Shown piece by piece: positions 4,469 to 7,138 of a DNA stretch of 7,138 bases. The notes under the pieces are model-generated. The model was not told the origin of the DNA, made no database searches, and was given only the letters and a program-made list of their open reading frames with translations. Source of the DNA: Kingella pumchi (GTDB lineage: Bacteria > Pseudomonadota > Gammaproteobacteria > Burkholderiales > Neisseriaceae); contig NZ_JAKOOW010000002.1 of NCBI RefSeq assembly GCF_022288825.1, forward strand, positions 74,481 to 81,618, given 5' to 3'. Each line of letters begins with the position of its first letter. The stretch's first letter is position 1. The position numbers and the translations under genes are program-made.

Positions 4469-7138
4469 TTACCACTGGTAACCGGCACCGATGGACGCAC
4501 CGAAACGGCCTTTGCTGTTGCCGCTGGCGGTACCTTTGATGATCCAGTTGCCGCCGTCGGTAATGGCGGAGAAGCCTACGGCGTAACCGGTTTTACCGCG
4601 GTAGTTGCTGGCGCCGACGGCAATCATGCTCTTACCGGGCAGGTAGGCCTGGGGCAGGCCGGCGGTAGCCATGGCGCTGGCGGTACCGGCATCGGCTTCG
4701 TCTTCAACATTGTTGATCTTCTGCTCCAGCGCGGCAACGTGGGCGGTGTTGGCACCGGCAATCGCACCCAGTTTCTGGTTCAGCTGGCCGACGTTTACGG
4801 CATCGGTATCGGCTTCACCTGCGGCAACGTTGGTGATTTTCTTACCGCCTGCATCAACACCATTGGTGGTTACGCTCGGGCCGCCGTTGATGGTCAGGCC
4901 GTTGTTGTCCATTTTGGTATTGCCGGTGGTAACGCTGGTCAGGCTCAGATTCTGGTTCAGACCAAGCTGTACGCCGCCGTTAACGGTGGTGCTGGTAACG
5001 TTGTTGTCGCCTTTCACGCTGATGGTGTCGCCAAGCTGGTAGTTGTTGGCGGTATTGCCGTCACCGAAATTGAAGCCTTTGGCGATGTTGGCGGTGTTGT
5101 TGGCTACGTTTTGGTTGGTAGCGTGCAACTGGCTGCCGTTCACCGCGTCTTTGCTGGTATCGGAAATATCGCCGTCGGCAACATTGGTGATTTTCTTATC
5201 GCCCATGTTGATGCCGTTACCGTTGATTACCGGGCCGCCGTTGTTGATGGTCAGGCTGTCGGCCGTCAGGTCGGGGTTGGTGGCGATGGTGATTTCTTTG
5301 CCGGTGTTGGTAATGCTGATGTTGTTACCGTTTTTGAAGTTCACAGTTTCACCGGAACCGACTTTTTCGGTAGCGCCGCCGTTGGTCTGGAGGTTCCAGC
5401 CGGCATTGGCGGTGCTGTTGATGTGACGGATGGCATCGTCAATGGTGGACTGGCCGGTGCCGCCGATATCGTTGTTGGTGTAGCTGCCGGTATTCGGATC
5501 ATAGGTGGTATTGCCGCCAATGATGTTTTTCACACCGTCACCGTGCTGATGCAGCTGACTGCCGTTAACCGCGTCTTTGCTGGTGGCGGTAACATCGCCA
5601 TTGGCAACGTTGGTTACCTTCTTATCAGCCGCATCGATACCGGTCTTGGTTACGCTCGGGCCGCCGTTGATGGTCAGGCCGTCGTTATTGAGCGTGCTGT
5701 CGCCGGCTTTCACGCTGTCAACATCCACATCGCGGTTCAGGCTGACTTGAACGCCGTTACCGTCGGCTTTGGTGGTGATGTTGCTGTCGCCGGTAATGCT
5801 GACCTCGTCGCCCAGTTTTTTCACACCGGTATCGCCGCTATCACCCTTGAAGGTCAGACCTTTGTTATTAACGGCATCGGCAGCATCAGCGCCTTTTTTG
5901 ATGTCGTCTTTAACTTTGTCTGCCAAACCAACATTGTAGGTAGTAGTGTTGGTTGTGGGATCGTTGGTCGCGGTTACCACGGTTTCATCGTTCACACCGC
6001 CTACCACTGATTTTTCAGCATTGATGGTGTATTCGGTGCCGCCGTTGGCATTGGGAGCCTCGGTAACGGTAACGTTATTGCCGGCTTTCACAGTATTGCG
6101 TTTTTGCGCTTCCTGCTGAACAGCGTACAACTGGCTGCCGTTAACCGCATCTTTGCTGGTGGCAGTAACATCGCCATCAGCTACATTGGTGATTTTCTTA
6201 CCACCCATGTTGATGCCGTCGCCGTTGATTACCGGACCGCCGTTGTTGATGGTCAGGCTGTCGGCCTTCAGGTCTTTGGCCAGGTTGAAGGTAACGTTGT
6301 TATTGCTGGACTCTTTGCTAACCACAATGTTGCCGTCGGTGTTGTTCAGGTCAACAGTGGAACCGTCTCCCACGGTAGAACCGTTGGCTCCTTGGGCGGT
6401 CAGCGTGAAGCTGCCTTTTTGGCTTGCCTGATCGGCTACCAGTTTCAGCTGGTCTTCGGTCGCTGCCTGACCGCTGGTGATGCTGTTCGGATCCCAGGTT
6501 TTGTTGGTCAGTCCGCCAATGGTGCCGGTGTTGCCGTTGATGGTAACGGGGTTGCCGCCAGTGCTCGGGCCGATATTCAGCACATCGGCCAGACGCATGT
6601 TGATGCCGCTGGCATCGGCGCTGGTAACGATGTTTCTGTCGCCTTTAATGGCTACGCTGTCGCCCAGTTTTTTCACACCGGTGTCGCCGCTGTCGGCGGT
6701 AAAGGTCAGACCTTTGTTGTCCACTGCATCTTTGGCATCAACGCCTTTTTTGATGTCGTCTTTAACTTTGTCTGCCAGTCCGACTTTGTAGCTGGTAACG
6801 TTGGTGGTGGCATCGGGAGTAGCCGTTACCACGGTCTCGTCATCCACACCGCTGGTCTCGCTGCCTTTGGCATTGACGGTGTAGGTGTTGGTGGCAGCAT
6901 CGTGGTCAACTGATGCAATGTTGGTGCCTTTAACCACTTTGGTCTGCGAGTCTTTGAGCTGTTTGACGTTAACTGCATCGGTGTCTTTCACACCATCGGC
7001 AACATTGCCCAAAGTAACAGGAGAACCGGCGGTATCGCCAACCAGATTCACCGCATTGCTGGGCGTACCGGTGTTGTTGCCTGTGGCATCAGCATAGCTC
7101 AATGGAGTGTCAAATTTCACTTCGGTTACGCCATTGGT
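4469..7138 (-). CDS. Trimeric autotransporter adhesin (YadA/Hia-like), C-terminal part
   Basis: The frame is open through the right edge, so the signal peptide and N-terminal head are missing; 889 residues are visible. A GTG at 7118-7120 is an internal valine codon, not a start. Residue numbers below count from it. The C-terminus is a complete YadA anchor (about 805-883): AGLPQAYLPGKSMIAVGAS, four amphipathic beta strands, and the final GAGYQW ending on an aromatic residue. It is preceded by a short coiled coil (781-805) and a neck, TDAVNVGQL (772-780). Further out, Hia-like head/stalk modules alternate with neck motifs of the type ITNVADGDVTATSKDAVNGSQL. One segment reads TWDPNSITSGQAATEDQL (208-225). 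Asn, Thr, Gly and Asp dominate and cysteine is absent. It should form a homotrimeric surface fibre for adhesion. By eye the gene is less GC-rich than its neighbours and holds no DUS. Confidence 0.95.
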   Translation of the reverse strand, partial: TNGVTEVKFDTPLSYADATGNNTGTPSNAVNLVGDTAGSPVTLGNVADGVKDTDAVNVKQLKDSQTKVVKGTNIASVDHDAATNTYTVNAKGSETSGVDDETVVTATPDATTNVTSYKVGLADKVKDDIKKGVDAKDAVDNKGLTFTADSGDTGVKKLGDSVAIKGDRNIVTSADASGINMRLADVLNIGPSTGGNPVTINGNTGTIGGLTNKTWDPNSITSGQAATEDQLKLVADQASQKGSFTLTAQGANGSTVGDGSTVDLNNTDGNIVVSKESSNNNVTFNLAKDLKADSLTINNGGPVINGDGINMGGKKITNVADGDVTATSKDAVNGSQLYAVQQEAQKRNTVKAGNNVTVTEAPNANGGTEYTINAEKSVVGGVNDETVVTATNDPTTNTTTYNVGLADKVKDDIKKGADAADAVNNKGLTFKGDSGDTGVKKLGDEVSITGDSNITTKADGNGVQVSLNRDVDVDSVKAGDSTLNNDGLTINGGPSVTKTGIDAADKKVTNVANGDVTATSKDAVNGSQLHQHGDGVKNIIGGNTTYDPNTGSYTNNDIGGTGQSTIDDAIRHINSTANAGWNLQTNGGATEKVGSGETVNFKNGNNISITNTGKEITIATNPDLTADSLTINNGGPVINGNGINMGDKKITNVADGDISDTSKDAVNGSQLHATNQNVANNTANIAKGFNFGDGNTANNYQLGDTISVKGDNNVTSTTVNGGVQLGLNQNLSLTSVTTGNTKMDNNGLTINGGPSVTTNGVDAGGKKITNVAAGEADTDAVNVGQLNQKLGAIAGANTAHVAALEQKINNVEDEADAGTASAMATAGLPQAYLPGKSMIAVGASNYRGKTGYAVGFSAITDGGNWIIKGTASGNSKGRFGASIGAGYQW
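4772..4903 (-). repeat. Adhesin neck module B4 (last before the anchor)
   Basis: It encodes GLTINGGPSVTTNGVDAGGKK followed by ITNVAAGEADTDAVNVGQL (740-783). It resembles module B2 in its first half, but ends in the shorter TDAVNVGQL neck typical of the last connector before a YadA coiled coil and anchor. Confidence 0.7.
5117..5260 (-). repeat. Adhesin neck module B3
   Basis: It encodes DSLTINNGGPVINGNGINM and a neck KKITNVADGDISDTSKDAV with NGSQLHAT (621-668). It is nearly identical in protein to B1, 334 codons upstream, and the DNA also shares long identical runs, suggesting duplication. Confidence 0.8.
5543..5683 (-). repeat. Adhesin neck module B2
   Basis: It encodes DGLTINGGPSVTKTGIDAADK and the neck KVTNVANGDVTATSKDAV ending NGSQLHQH (480-526). 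It pairs with B4 in its GGPSV...GIDA segment and with B1/B3 in its neck. It leads into IIGGNTTYDPNTGSYTNND, a connector commonly seen in Hia-like adhesins. Confidence 0.75.
5735..5995 (-). repeat. Adhesin head/stalk module A2
   Basis: Residues 376-462 (VNDETVVTAT ... LADKVKDDIKKG ... GDSGDTGVKKLGD ... GVQVSLN) repeat module A1 exactly 284 codons away. Within the first 63 residues about 52 are identical. A 35-base stretch (5891-5925) is identical in DNA to 6743-6777. Confidence 0.85.
6119..6262 (-). repeat. Adhesin neck module B1
   Basis: It encodes DSLTINNGGPVINGDGINM and the neck KKITNVADGDVTATSKDAV ending NGSQLYAV (287-334). It is followed by AGNNVTVTEAPNANGGTEYTI, a beta-rich link into module A2. 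Confidence 0.8.
6587..6847 (-). repeat. Adhesin head/stalk module A1
   Basis: Residues 92-178 (VDDETVVTAT ... LADKVKDDIKKG ... ADSGDTGVKKLGD) are the upstream copy of module A2. The two diverge after about residue 155 and in the segments that follow: A1 leads to GPSTGGNPVTINGNTG, A2 to the SLNRDVDVDSVKAGDS link. A shared backbone is thus joined to different inserts. Confidence 0.85.

Noticed and set aside
4418..6010. A 530-codon open frame on the plus strand opposite the adhesin, and a second of 269 codons at 6104-6913
   Set aside because: These are antisense shadows of a repetitive Asn/Thr/Gly-rich gene. The predicted proteins are Val/Gly/Ala-rich with no family motif, and the minus-strand frame ends in a perfect YadA anchor.
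4469..7120. The GTG at 7118-7120 as the adhesin start
   Set aside because: The frame continues to the window edge, no signal peptide follows, and the protein begins in mid-module. The true start must lie outside the window.

Overview
This 7.1 kb window looks like chromosomal DNA of a GC-rich member of the Neisseriaceae. The main clue is the dense scatter of the 12-mer AGGCAGCCTGAA and near variants in the intergenic gaps. This is the DNA uptake sequence dialect known as AG-kingDUS, found in Kingella and some Neisseria relatives. The protein families are also ordinary for beta-proteobacteria. I cannot name the species. All five well-supported genes lie on the minus strand, so transcription runs from right to left.

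From right to left, the first gene is a large, 5'-truncated trimeric autotransporter adhesin (4469-7138). Its modules are Hia/YadA-like and it ends in a complete YadA anchor. Seventy bases downstream, on the same strand, is a 280-residue lipoprotein (3556-4398) with a BamE/SmpA-like N-terminal half and a peptidoglycan-binding OmpA-like C-terminal half. This matches the layout of TpgA, the partner described for the Acinetobacter adhesin AtaA. The two genes probably form a functional pair: the adhesin crosses the outer membrane and the lipoprotein ties it to peptidoglycan. A strong intrinsic terminator (3507-3538) closes this unit.

The next gene is tsaC (2793-3362), a tRNA threonylcarbamoyladenosine synthesis enzyme. 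After a 276-base gap rich in DUS copies, with a perfect TATAAT, come rsmI (1644-2516, 16S rRNA 2'-O-methyltransferase), a GAF-domain protein of unknown function (931-1590) and ribA (236-832, GTP cyclohydrolase II). rsmI and the GAF gene are 53 bases apart and probably share a transcript. A DUS hairpin separates them from ribA.

The leftmost 235 bases hold no secure gene. They contain a possible frameshifted micro-ORF touching the ribA stop, one DUS, and a weak minus-strand promoter or the start of a gene that leaves the window. The housekeeping part is ordinary. The adhesin/TpgA-like pair is the most interesting system here.
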